From positions 7,725 through 17,188 of the forward strand of contig WVZH01000296.1 in the NCBI GenBank assembly GCA_011772595.1: a DNA stretch of 9,464 nucleotides. Reading direction: 5' to 3'. Below are positions 1 through 6,489 of this stretch, piece by piece. Made by a program: the position numbers and the translations under genes. Numbering within the stretch: the first letter of the stretch is position 1; each line of letters starts with the position of its first letter. Source of the stretch: Anaerolineales bacterium (GTDB lineage Bacteria; Chloroflexota; Anaerolineae; Anaerolineales; E44-bin32). The notes below the pieces were generated by a model. It had not been told where the DNA came from and ran no database searches. It saw only the letters and a program-made list of their open reading frames with translations.

Positions 1-58
1 GCCGTGAGCTAAGCGGCCCTGAGCTTGTCGAAAGGTCCCCTCCTGCGAGGGGTTAGGC
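1..58 (-). other. attC: attC-like site, R''/L'' arm only (runs off the left edge)
   Basis: On the minus strand this reads GCCTAAC (bases 58-52, a perfect RYYYAAC core), then an L-type box containing GGAGGGGACC. Other sites in this window have GGAGCGGACC (6490-6610) and GGGCGGACCGGGG (7488-7612) at the same place. CCCCTC/GAGGGG (37-42/47-52) can also fold locally. Bases 19-36 hold a TGAGCTTGTCGAAAGG repeat, akin to the repeat inside the long sites A and B. The partner arm with GTTRRRY would lie left of base 1. The arm is about 155 bp downstream of the phosphotransferase stop, so it would close that cassette. The remaining bases 59-213 contain no gene that I can support, only a weak GGATG/CATCC hairpin (156-173). 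Confidence 0.55.
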
Positions 59-213
59 GGCAATGAATCGCGACAAGCCCATGGCCAAGCAACTAGGCAA
101 TGACAGTTTCATTTGCATCCTGACTTTCTCGTTTGTCGTTTATGGGTAGGCACCTGGATGTGAAGAATCATCCATACTTGCATCTTGCGTACTGTCCTAA
201 GCTGCGTAGTAGA

Positions 214-2880
214 TCAGCTTAATGCGGGGTTGGGCGGACTTCCGCTTAGAATTCTTACAATCCCTGTGGCCCCGTCCAACTCAACGGTCTGGCCGTCCTT
301 GATGATTTTTGTCACGTCCTCAATCCCGACGATGCACGGCTTCCCCATCTCCCGGGCAACCGTGGCCCCATGCTGAAGCGTCCCTCCGGTTTCGAGCAAT
401 ACCGCTCCGGCGTTGATAAAGAGTGTCGTCCAGCCCGGATCTGTGGCCTTGGTCACTAAGATATCTCCCGGCAGGATCGGCTTTTCGTCGGGGGTTCTGA
501 GAACCTTCACCAGCCCTTTGACGATTCCGGAAGACACCGGTGTGCCCACGAGATGGTTTTCATTGTCCGGTCTAGGCGGGAGCTTCGGGATAAATCCGCG
601 AGAATCGATGATGACCGGGGGGTCGTTGTTGGGGTTGAACTTGGTGTAGTAGGCATGATTAGTGGTTGCGAGAGTGCGGATGTCCAGCCCGGCCTCTGCC
701 TCCGCCCGTATGACTTCCTCCAGTCGGAGGTCAAACACCTGGTCGACCGAGTCCAGCCGCCCGGCTTCTACCCACTGGTTCCCCAGCGAGAGGGCCCGGC
801 GTCGGAGATAGTCCATCGCCATGATGATATAGTACTTGGGGGATTCCCGGTACGCGGCGAAGTTTTCGAGCAGCTTGTAGTTCTTCTTGAACCCCATGAC
901 CTTCCCCGGGCTCTGTTCCGCCAGATAGTCCTTCAGGAACTGAACACTCTCGACCCGCTGCTTGGCCCCACGCTCAAAGATCCCTCGGGGTGTCAGGTCG
1001 GGATCATCATGGCCCTCCATCATTTTCAGAAGGTTGAACACTTCCCCGGGCTTATCATAATACCGGGGAGTGGCAACGTCGATTTCTTTTGGCCCACGAA
1101 ATCCATAGTCATCTATAAACCATCGCCACTTCTCCATAAATTCCGGGGATAGCTGGTTGGCCTCGAGTTTTTGGACGAACTCCTCGGGAGTTGCGGTCTG
1201 CTGCACGTCTTTGAACTGGGACAAATCGTGGATAACATGCCCCATCTCGATCGTCACATTGTTTGGAAACGATTTTTCGATGTTCCGGAAGTGCTCTTGC
1301 ACCGATTCGGGGGCCTTCTTGAACATCCTCTTGAGTTTTCCACGGGCACGTTCGGACGCCATCAAGGCTGGTAATTGGGTTTGGTTCATATGAACATTAA
1401 CTTGTCCAAGACTGATAGATGCAAAGTCCCCAAATGAGGTGTCGCGTTCATATTCCGCTTTCAATTCTGCCCCGAGCCTCGCATTCTCATCTTGGTAGTG
1501 TTGGAGGTACTTGTCAGGCTTTCCACTCGCTTTCATTATGGGCTTGATAAACTTACCGGCTCCAAATCCCATCTTGATGACGTTTTTTAGAAACCCCTTG
1601 GGAAGCTTCTTCTGGAGATATTCCTTTAGGTCCATCGCCTCGATGATTTGGCATCCCAGTACGTCAGCAAGCCGAAGGGTCTTGACCAAATTCTTTTTCC
1701 CAATGACCTTGGCCATCCGCCCCACATGGGTATATACTCGCCCGGCGCAAGCAAACGCCATACCTCGTTCAAAGGTGGTGAAGCTCTCATCGGGCCCCGT
1801 CCAATCCATCATTTCGCTAACGAATTTCGCATACAAGTCGCAGCCGAGAGGGCTCATGTTTTCTGCCAAGCCCTGCTCGGTGACAAGCGCGTCTTGATAA
1901 AGGTTTTTTTGTTCCCCGGGTTGGGTGATCATCTCGTCTGGGAGTCGATAATAGGTGGTGATGGGTCGCGCCTGAAGTAGATAAAGCTGCTGTCCCTCAT
2001 AAGCCCACTCGATATCCATCGGCTTACCATACTCCGCCTCGATGCGTGCGGTGAGCTCGGTGACTGCCAGGGCCTGGCTATCGTCCAGACACAGGTCCGT
2101 GGGCGACTCTGGGACCCGGGACTCGGTCCCTCCACCCCTCTTCAGGTAAACCGCCACGGTCTTGTTCCTGGATGTTTTCTCTAAAATCACCTTCGTGCCT
2201 TTGTCCACAACCCACTGGTCCGGGGTGACCGAACCGTCCACGACTGTCTCCCCCAGCCCAAAGTTGGCGTTGATCACGCACTGGTCGTAGCAGTTATTCA
2301 CCGGGTTCAGCGAGAAAGACACCCCTGACACCTTTGATGCGATCTGTTTTTGGATAATCACGGCGATCTTGGGGTCGAGGGGGTCGAAGCCGCTTTTTAG
2401 CTTGTAAGCCACCACCCGTTCACCCAGCGCGGAAGCAAAACAGGTCTTGATCGCGGCTTCCAGCCCGTCATCGACTACGCCGAGTACGGTCTCATAGATA
2501 CCGGCAAAAGAAGCCCCTTCCAGATCTTCCTCGAGAGAGGATGAGCGTACAGCCATCAGCGTGATACCTTCTGTCATAAGGTATTTGCGGACAGCTGTGA
2601 GTATCTGCTGTTGATCTTCTGAAAAGGTGAGTTTCTGGGCACTGTTCTTTACGGCTTTGGCCAGGGCTACCATGCCATCATCAATGGCCTGGGCAAAGGC
2701 TTTCCATTGCGGACTGGCCTTGAGCTGCTCCATCCAAGATTGGAAAAACTCTGTTGACAGCACAGCAGCGATGGGTACTGGAAAGCCTTTCTTCGCCAAA
2801 TGAATCAAGGATTGGCCTTTTCCGCCAACTTGCTCAACCGTGGGAGTGGAAGAATCATTAAATACAAAATACTGGGACAT
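214..2880 (-). CDS. PEP/pyruvate-binding dikinase-type phosphotransferase (PEP synthase / rifampicin phosphotransferase-like)
   Basis: This is an 888-aa cytoplasmic enzyme of the PPDK/PEP-synthase superfamily. Such enzymes move phosphate from ATP through a swivelling histidine to pyruvate or, in rifampicin phosphotransferases, to a drug. The N-terminal ATP-binding domain shows VGGKG (18-22), VRSSS (111-115), SFAGIYE (124-130), GLGETVVDG (208-216), DIEWA (289-293) and LLQARPIT (301-308). A divergent middle domain (about 320-760) follows and probably sets substrate. The C-terminal phosphohistidine domain runs from VGTPVSSGIVKG (778 on) to GGTLQHGATVAREMGKPC, with H837 as catalytic His. No PEP/pyruvate TIM-barrel follows, so the order and length fit rifampicin phosphotransferases (about 870 aa) or orphan homologues better than true PEP synthase. 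The ATG at 2880 has only a weak ribosome site. The gene sits between attC A (upstream) and the left-edge attC, so it looks like an unusually large cassette. The superfamily is sure; the substrate is not. Confidence 0.9.
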   Translation of the reverse strand: MSQYFVFNDSSTPTVEQVGGKGQSLIHLAKKGFPVPIAAVLSTEFFQSWMEQLKASPQWKAFAQAIDDGMVALAKAVKNSAQKLTFSEDQQQILTAVRKYLMTEGITLMAVRSSSLEEDLEGASFAGIYETVLGVVDDGLEAAIKTCFASALGERVVAYKLKSGFDPLDPKIAVIIQKQIASKVSGVSFSLNPVNNCYDQCVINANFGLGETVVDGSVTPDQWVVDKGTKVILEKTSRNKTVAVYLKRGGGTESRVPESPTDLCLDDSQALAVTELTARIEAEYGKPMDIEWAYEGQQLYLLQARPITTYYRLPDEMITQPGEQKNLYQDALVTEQGLAENMSPLGCDLYAKFVSEMMDWTGPDESFTTFERGMAFACAGRVYTHVGRMAKVIGKKNLVKTLRLADVLGCQIIEAMDLKEYLQKKLPKGFLKNVIKMGFGAGKFIKPIMKASGKPDKYLQHYQDENARLGAELKAEYERDTSFGDFASISLGQVNVHMNQTQLPALMASERARGKLKRMFKKAPESVQEHFRNIEKSFPNNVTIEMGHVIHDLSQFKDVQQTATPEEFVQKLEANQLSPEFMEKWRWFIDDYGFRGPKEIDVATPRYYDKPGEVFNLLKMMEGHDDPDLTPRGIFERGAKQRVESVQFLKDYLAEQSPGKVMGFKKNYKLLENFAAYRESPKYYIIMAMDYLRRRALSLGNQWVEAGRLDSVDQVFDLRLEEVIRAEAEAGLDIRTLATTNHAYYTKFNPNNDPPVIIDSRGFIPKLPPRPDNENHLVGTPVSSGIVKGLVKVLRTPDEKPILPGDILVTKATDPGWTTLFINAGAVLLETGGTLQHGATVAREMGKPCIVGIEDVTKIIKDGQTVELDGATGIVRILSGSPPNPALS

Positions 2881-2901
2881 GATTTAACTTTCGACTTAAA
2901 G

Positions 2902-2929
2902 TGTATAAAAGCATTCTGAGAATGTTGAA
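2902..2929 (-). promoter_or_regulatory. candidate promoter with palindromic operator for the phosphotransferase gene
   Basis: On the minus strand, TTCAAC (2929-2924) and TATACA (2907-2902) are separated by 16 bp and end 21 bp before the ATG. The match to a sigma-70 promoter is moderate: 3 of 6 at -35 and 4 of 6 at -10. The spacer holds a perfect 13-bp palindrome CATTCTGAGAATG (2912-2924), well placed for a repressor. It lies within the 77-nt leader between the attC A core box and the start codon, so the cassette may carry its own promoter. This is inference from sequence only. Confidence 0.3.
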
Positions 2930-2957
2930 TACTCTTTTGCTGATCGTCTCTTTTTAC

Positions 2958-3167
2958 GCTTAACAGTCTTGAGCCCTGGACTGTCATGGCTGGCCGCCAG
3001 GCCTGGCCAGGGCCTGTCCCGCGTTCTTTGCGGGGAGCAGCCCGCTTCCACCCTCGATCATACACCAACTCTAGGCAAAATCGCAGGAATCTCGGCGGCG
3101 TTTATCCTGAGCCCTTCGACACAGCTCAGGATGAACTCCGCCGAAGGGCTCCAGCGAATTGTTGGAC
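2958..3167 (-). other. attC: attC site A (long form, 210 bp)
   Basis: On the minus strand it starts with GTCCAAC (3167-3161, perfect RYYYAAC), 3 bases after the cupin stop codon, and ends with GTTAAGC (2964-2958, perfect GTTRRRY). After the core, the R'' side reads CGCTGGAGCCCTTCGG and the other arm reads TTGAGCCCTGG, so GAGCCCT is shared between arms as expected for paired L boxes. The long middle holds a GGCCTGGCCAGG-type palindrome and a hairpin, GTTTATCCTGAGC (3100-3112) with GCTCAGGATGAAC (3124-3136). The length is well above the roughly 60-140 bp usual for attC, so an inserted repeat has probably enlarged the variable terminal part. It shares much of its interior with site B. Confidence 0.6.
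2969..3136. repeat. dispersed palindromic repeat, copy A
   Basis: This interior block of attC A recurs as copy B (8413-8629) and, in its first part, as copy C (9390-9464). Shared landmarks in order are GAGCCCTGGACTGTC, GGCCTGGCCAGG, GATCATACACCAACTCTAGG, GAATCTCGG and GTTTATCCTGAGCCCTTCGAC. Copy A lacks the CACCTGTG...CACAGGTG palindrome found in B and C. It has no open reading frame of its own that looks real. Frames crossing it on both strands are chance. Confidence 0.8.
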
Positions 3168-3170
3168 CGA

Positions 3171-3512
3171 TTAATCTCTCGCCTCTGGGTTGTAGCGATC
3201 TTTTACGTCAAAGAAAGTAATGTCAGCGTAGCCCGCGTAGATCTTCCCTGAGTGCTCAACACCCTCTGCAATGTAGTAACGGTCGCCTTTTACAAATGTA
3301 TACTCATTCCCTCCGATGACCAAATCAATTCGTCCCTCTAATACAACGCCCCATTGTGCTTCATGTGAATGAGCTGGAAGCTCTGCGTCATCAGAAAATT
3401 CCATGAAGAGAAGCTGCTGACCTTCCCCTTGTAAAAGAAACGCTTTCACTCCCTTTAGTGGAATATCTGCTTGCGGGAGCGAAGTGATTGGTTTAGGAAA
3501 CACGTCCGACAT
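3171..3512 (-). CDS. small single-domain cupin protein
   Basis: This is a 113-aa cytoplasmic beta-barrel protein of the cupin superfamily. Motif 1 is PAHSHEAQWGVVLEG (46-60), with H48 and H50 as metal-ligand candidates; the usual Glu ligand position carries Q53 or W54, as in the HxHxxQWG subgroup. Motif 2 is KGDRYYIAEGVEHSG (75-89), with H87 as the third ligand. The substrate is unknown; relatives include sugar or organic-acid binding proteins and small-molecule isomerases. The ATG at 3512 is chosen because GGAGGTGATC, a near-perfect Shine-Dalgarno sequence, precedes it directly (GGAGG at 3522-3518). An in-frame TTG at 3524 overlaps that site and is less likely. The stop lies 3 bases from the attC A core box, a typical cassette layout. 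Confidence 0.85.
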   Translation of the reverse strand: MSDVFPKPITSLPQADIPLKGVKAFLLQGEGQQLLFMEFSDDAELPAHSHEAQWGVVLEGRIDLVIGGNEYTFVKGDRYYIAEGVEHSGKIYAGYADITFFDVKDRYNPEARD

Positions 3513-4004
3513 GATCACCTCCAACCTAAAATTGATGAAATCGCCCTGACGGCTTCGAGATGTGCGCGCACATCATGCTGTCCAATGATTTTCGCACTTC
3601 CTGAAGCTTGTATCAACCCAGATTTTCACCTGCCCTCGGCGTCTGCTCTCGTAAGTTGATAGGCTGATGTAACAAGAATCAAATCCTCAAACCAAGAGGA
3701 GGCAATATTGGTCAACCTCTCTCTGCCAACTCTAAATTAATAAATGCCCATTTTCCTGTGGCGATTTAGGTATGAGCCAGAGGTTTAATGTGATGACATC
3801 CAAGTTAAGGATGATTTGAACGTTTCTCCAATGGAGCTTAGGTCACAAAGGCCACAATGTATATATGTAATTTTCTTGACTGCGGCATCAATATATGGGT
3901 ACCTGCAATTGCATTAAATAAATAGAATCTGAATATTTCATTTACTATCTTTTCCGCCCACCAACGGATAGTAAAGGTAGAGAATTCTCTTGAAGGAACA
4001 ATGG
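3513..4004. other. gene-free stretch between the divergent cupin and sigma-factor genes
   Basis: I see no credible gene here. The AT-rich half (3720-3960) probably holds the sigma-operon promoter. A weak candidate is TTGCAT (3909-3914), 17 bp, then AATATT (3932-3937). Near 3640-3665 the minus strand reads CTATCAACT followed by GAGC and GAC, closely matching the R''/L'' arm of attC B (CTATCAACTCGCTGGAGCGGAC). That may be a worn attC arm, but no convincing partner arm is found, apart from a near-miss GTTGGAG (3525-3519) just upstream of the cupin. Confidence 0.5.
3941..3975. promoter_or_regulatory. 9-bp perfect inverted repeat upstream of the sigma gene
   Basis: TTTACTATC (3941-3949) and GATAGTAAA (3967-3975) are exact reverse complements separated by 17 bp, ending 29 bp before the preferred ATG. 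The spacing could suit an operator bound by a dimer on one DNA face, or a leader hairpin in the mRNA. No known motif is recognised. Confidence 0.35.
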
Positions 4005-4589
4005 ATGGAAGATCAAATCGTAATTTCCCGCATAAAACAAGGTGACCTAAACGCTCTGGAAAACCTTGTAAGCCGCTATCAGGTGCAGGCTGTCCATGCC
4101 GCGTACCTAATTTTGTATGATCGTTCGCTGGCGGAGGATGTCGTGCAAACAGCCTTTGTGAAGGCTGCCCAACGCATCCATCAGTTTGACGATGGACGTC
4201 CTTTTTGGCCCTGGTTCTTTCGGATCGTGGTGAATGATGCACTCAAACTCACCAAAATGCAGCAACGCAGCATTTCACTGGATGAGCATCTGGAAGATTC
4301 CACTGTGCAGCTCGCAAAATGGCTAGCAGATCCAGACCCGAACCCGGAGCAGTTGCTGGAGCAAAAAGAAACACGCCAGGTCATCCTGAAAGCCATTCAA
4401 AGCCTGCCTCCCGGGCAGCGCGCCGTGATCGTGATGAAATATTTCTTCGATATGCGCATGTCGGATATGTCCGTGAAAACCGGACGCCCCCTCAGTACCA
4501 TCAAATGGTGGCTGAGAGATGCCCGCAAACGGCTGCGTGGCCTGATGGAGCCCACCAAAGCACCAGAGGGAGATAGGAGAAAATCATGA
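4005..4589 (+). CDS. ECF-type RNA polymerase sigma factor
   Basis: This 194-aa sigma-70 family factor of the ECF class lacks regions 1 and 3. Region 2 covers about residues 20-85: LVSRYQVQAV, DRSLAEDVVQTAFVKAAQRI and FWPWFFRIVVNDALK, the usual core-binding and -10-recognising helices. Region 4 covers about 126-180, LPPGQRAVIVMKYFFDM then RPLSTIKWWLRDARKRLRGLM, a helix-turn-helix that reads the -35 element. ATG 4005 is preferred because AAGGA (3993-3997) precedes it by 7 bases; an in-frame TTG at 3990 overlaps that site. The stop overlaps the next start as ATGA, so the two genes are translationally coupled. It likely activates its own operon and an unseen regulon when released by the membrane anti-sigma. 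It is on the plus strand, opposite to the surrounding cassettes. Confidence 0.92.
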   Translation: MEDQIVISRIKQGDLNALENLVSRYQVQAVHAAYLILYDRSLAEDVVQTAFVKAAQRIHQFDDGRPFWPWFFRIVVNDALKLTKMQQRSISLDEHLEDSTVQLAKWLADPDPNPEQLLEQKETRQVILKAIQSLPPGQRAVIVMKYFFDMRMSDMSVKTGRPLSTIKWWLRDARKRLRGLMEPTKAPEGDRRKS

Positions 4590-5386
4590 GTAACGATAAA
4601 ATTCAGGCCATTTTGAAAGACGTGCTGGAGGAGGAAATCCCCTCCTCACAGGTCAACCTCTGGCCATCCGTGAAGGCAGACCTTGTTGCGGGAAAACATC
4701 GTCTAAACCAACAAGGAGTCAAAATGAACACCACACAACCCCGACGCATACCGCGGTTCGCACTCGCGATCTCGCTCGTCCTAGCAATGCTGGCTCTCTT
4801 TATCGCCACTCCACAGGGTCGCTCCTTTGCCCAAAACGTTTTGGAGTTTTTCACCCGGGCGGAGAGCACGACATTCCCAGTGGAAGATTCCCAGATCCTA
4901 TCCGATGAGTCTGTTGAAACCTCCCCAACAGCCCTGCCCCCGGCAGCGCTGATCAGCGTAGCTGAGGCAGAAGCCCAAGTCGGTTTCGACGTCGCTGAAT
5001 TCTCCTATGTGCCGGAAGGTTTCGAGTACCTCGGCGTCAGGTTATATGGGAGCAACGTCAGCATGGACTATATGACGAAGGGCTATGGTCATCTGATCCT
5101 AATGCAGTCTCAGGAAGATTTTTACCAATCCGAGTGGGACAAAGTACCTGCTGACGCTGTCGTCCCAGTCAGGATTGGGGAATTGGATGGCGAGATTGTC
5201 CAAGGCACTTTTATCAGATACCCTGGGGAGAACACCGCAACTTGGAACCCTGATGCATCTTTCACGCGCATGCGCTGGGTGAACAACAGCGTCTGGTTTG
5301 AGATTACTCTACATGGTGATGCACATAAGTATCTCGACCTGGCAGGGCTGATCAAGCTGGCAGAAAGCCTGACCATCCAGCCCTAG
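4586..5386 (+). CDS. membrane-anchored anti-sigma factor with extracytoplasmic DUF4367-like sensor domain
   Basis: The 266-aa protein overlaps the sigma gene by 4 bases (ATGA). The N-terminal cytoplasmic part (1-56, acidic then basic: KDVLEEEIPSSQVNLWPSVK, then QPRRIPR) would bind the sigma factor. One transmembrane helix (about 57-75) is followed by a flexible Ser/Thr/Pro-rich linker (about 92-120). The external domain contains VGFDVAEFSYVPEGFEYLG (132-150) and ends MRWVNNSVWFEITLHGD...LIKLAESL. This is the pattern I know from DUF4367/RseB-like C-terminal domains in Gram-positive and Chloroflexota anti-sigma proteins. No zinc-binding HxxxCxxC motif is present, so it is not a ZAS-type anti-sigma. 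The operon ends at a strong hairpin (5401-5433). The function is inferred from gene order and topology rather than from a diagnostic motif. Confidence 0.8.
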   Translation: MSNDKIQAILKDVLEEEIPSSQVNLWPSVKADLVAGKHRLNQQGVKMNTTQPRRIPRFALAISLVLAMLALFIATPQGRSFAQNVLEFFTRAESTTFPVEDSQILSDESVETSPTALPPAALISVAEAEAQVGFDVAEFSYVPEGFEYLGVRLYGSNVSMDYMTKGYGHLILMQSQEDFYQSEWDKVPADAVVPVRIGELDGEIVQGTFIRYPGENTATWNPDASFTRMRWVNNSVWFEITLHGDAHKYLDLAGLIKLAESLTIQP

Positions 5387-5400
5387 CTTAACGTCCACGA

Positions 5401-5440
5401 AAGTGACAGGCACCTTGAAGGTGCCTGTCACTTCATTTTT
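5401..5440 (+). terminator. intrinsic terminator: 33-bp perfect palindrome plus T-run
   Basis: AAGTGACAGGCACCTT (5401-5416), a single G (5417) and AAGGTGCCTGTCACTT (5418-5433) form a 16-bp arm palindrome with a one-base centre, followed by CATTTTT (5434-5440). It lies 15 bases after the anti-sigma stop and would end that operon. It could also act on the convergent 75-aa gene. The GTGACAGGCACCT core is one I remember as a dispersed repeat in environmental bacterial genomes, so it may be a repeat recruited as a terminator. GCTTAAC overlapping the anti-sigma stop (5386-5392) looks like an attC core box, but no partner box exists. Confidence 0.75.
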
Positions 5441-5666
5441 ACAACCGGGTTCGTTCTTCTGTTCCCACCAGTCTTAGCAGATTCCTTTGAAAGAATGATT
5501 CAAAAATAACCGTTCTCTTGCCACTAAAGCTTATCCCGAAGTTCAGAATAATACAGTAATTCCAGTCCACGGTATGAAGGTAAAAATCATACTGATCATA
5601 ATAGGTATGCTTAAAGTTTAGGATTGAGTCTTCAAGCTTAGATATATTTATTAAAGAAATTCCCAT
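5439..5666 (-). CDS. hypothetical 75-aa protein, possibly truncated
   Basis: I do not recognise the family. The protein starts MGISLINISKLEDSILNFKH, is rich in aromatic and polar residues (YYDQYDFYLHTVDWNY) and has no membrane helix. The ATG at 5666 lies 25 bases after the R' side of the 5691-5820 attC, the expected place for a cassette gene, and the low GC resembles the neighbouring cassettes. No clear Shine-Dalgarno sequence is seen. The stop falls at the T-run next to the palindromic terminator, and the last residues (about 60-75, RNLLRLVGTEERTRL) may be read from that unrelated flank. The original gene may therefore have been longer and cut when the sigma segment or repeat arrived. It could also be spurious. 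Confidence 0.4.
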   Translation of the reverse strand: MGISLINISKLEDSILNFKHTYYDQYDFYLHTVDWNYCIILNFGISFSGKRTVIFESFFQRNLLRLVGTEERTRL

Positions 5667-5690
5667 ATTGAAGATTTAGTATATGCATGG

Positions 5691-5820
5691 GCCTATCGGA
5701 GTGCGTTACCCACTGGTGGGGTGAACGAGACAACGCCGCTTTGACGGAATCAACCTCGAGCCCAGAAACGTGCCTGAATACGCGGCGAGTCCTACCAGTC
5801 GGGTGCATGCTGTGTTAGAT
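5691..5820 (-). other. attC: attC site (130 bp) with one worn core box
   Basis: On the minus strand it starts with ATCTAAC (5820-5814, perfect RYYYAAC) and ends with GATAGGC (5697-5691), one base away from GTTRRRY. The inner arms pair: ACCCGACTGGTAGG on the R'' side against ACCC-ACTGGTGGG on the R' side. The single extra G in the R'' side arm matches the unpaired extrahelical base of attC L'' boxes. Deeper in, CGCCGC and GCGGCG pair. The upstream membrane-protein remnant stops 15 bases before it. I first considered a structured RNA; the core boxes and arm asymmetry make attC the better reading. Confidence 0.72.
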
Positions 5821-5834
5821 GGCGCAGGTTTACG

Positions 5835-6436
5835 TTATTCGCTTCTTTGATAGTTTCTCAACAAAATTATTGCCACAATTGGAAGTGAAGCATTCACAGC
5901 AAATCCAACTGCAAAGTGGAAGTTCAAGAAGAAGTTATTCAAAACACCACGATCTATTAGGAAAAGAATTGACCATTAACCTAAAGGAATATTTAAGAAC
6001 AGACTCACAAACAGTCCTGGGTTATATTATTTTCCAGCTCTGATTGACCATAGAATATGCGCTATCCCAACAATGAGTGAACAATCAGGAATCCATAGAC
6101 CGAATTTATAGTCAATAGTGGACAGCAAGCCAAAAACGGAAAAATTATCTATATCAGAATTACATTTAAAGAGAAAAAGAAATTTTGGTTTACAGCCCCA
6201 TCTTCTGTATCTAGTTTGAATATTTTTGTTTTGAAATACGCTTCAAAGCCTCCTGGAAAAACACACTTTTCAGTCTTATGGAGCATGTAAAGAGGCGTTT
6301 GTAAAAGAATGACGAATACCAAAAGATCATAATTGCGCACAAGCCCAAATAGGAAAACAACAAGGAAAATGGAAAGAATGAAACCTGCTTTCGCCCATTC
6401 TCGCTTAAACCATTCGTAGTATTGAGTAACCGTCAT
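5835..6436 (-). pseudogene. decayed cassette gene for a ~200-aa multi-pass membrane protein
   Basis: The first frame runs from ATG 6436 to TAG 6149 (95 aa) with two likely membrane helices (17-33 FILSIFLVVFLFGLV, 36-53 LLVFVILLQTPLYML). AAGGAG at 6448-6443 sits 6 bases before this ATG, so it is preferred over the in-frame ATG at 6481. Beyond the stop, another frame of the same strand keeps reading as a membrane protein: IDNFSVFGLLSTIDYKFG, LIVGIAHILWSIRAGK, NPGLFVSLFLNIPLG, WSILFLIDRG, then GFAVNASLPIVAIILLRN, ending TAA at 5837-5835. Only a one-base shift near the A/T run at 6166-6186 and two TAA codons (6029-6027 and 5979-5977) interrupt it. The restored length would be 200 aa and would end 15 bases before the attC. 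The family is unknown. The 95-aa product may still be made. Confidence 0.6.
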
Positions 6437-6489
6437 TTCTTTCTCCTTCATAAACATTATTTCCTTTTTTTGAAATTCCATTAGGCGCT

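Noticed and set aside
553..1152. 199-aa plus-strand open frame
   Set aside because: It lies wholly antisense to the phosphotransferase gene, whose motifs are clear. The composition is that of a complementary-strand shadow.
2969..3220. Plus-strand open frames across repeat copy A
   Set aside because: They are read from the palindromic repeat and the 3' end of the cupin; the same repeat gives unrelated frames in copy B.
5691..5820. Structured non-coding RNA
   Set aside because: The pairing is real, but the RYYYAAC box, the near-GTTRRRY box and the one-base arm asymmetry are better explained by an attC site.
5977..6029. Reassignment of TAA to an amino acid
   Set aside because: All other clear genes end normally at TAA, TAG or TGA, and the same gene also needs a frameshift, so decay is simpler.
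5819..6043. 74-aa plus-strand frame starting inside an attC core box
   Set aside because: It has no ribosome site, and the opposite strand reads as a decayed membrane protein through the same bases.
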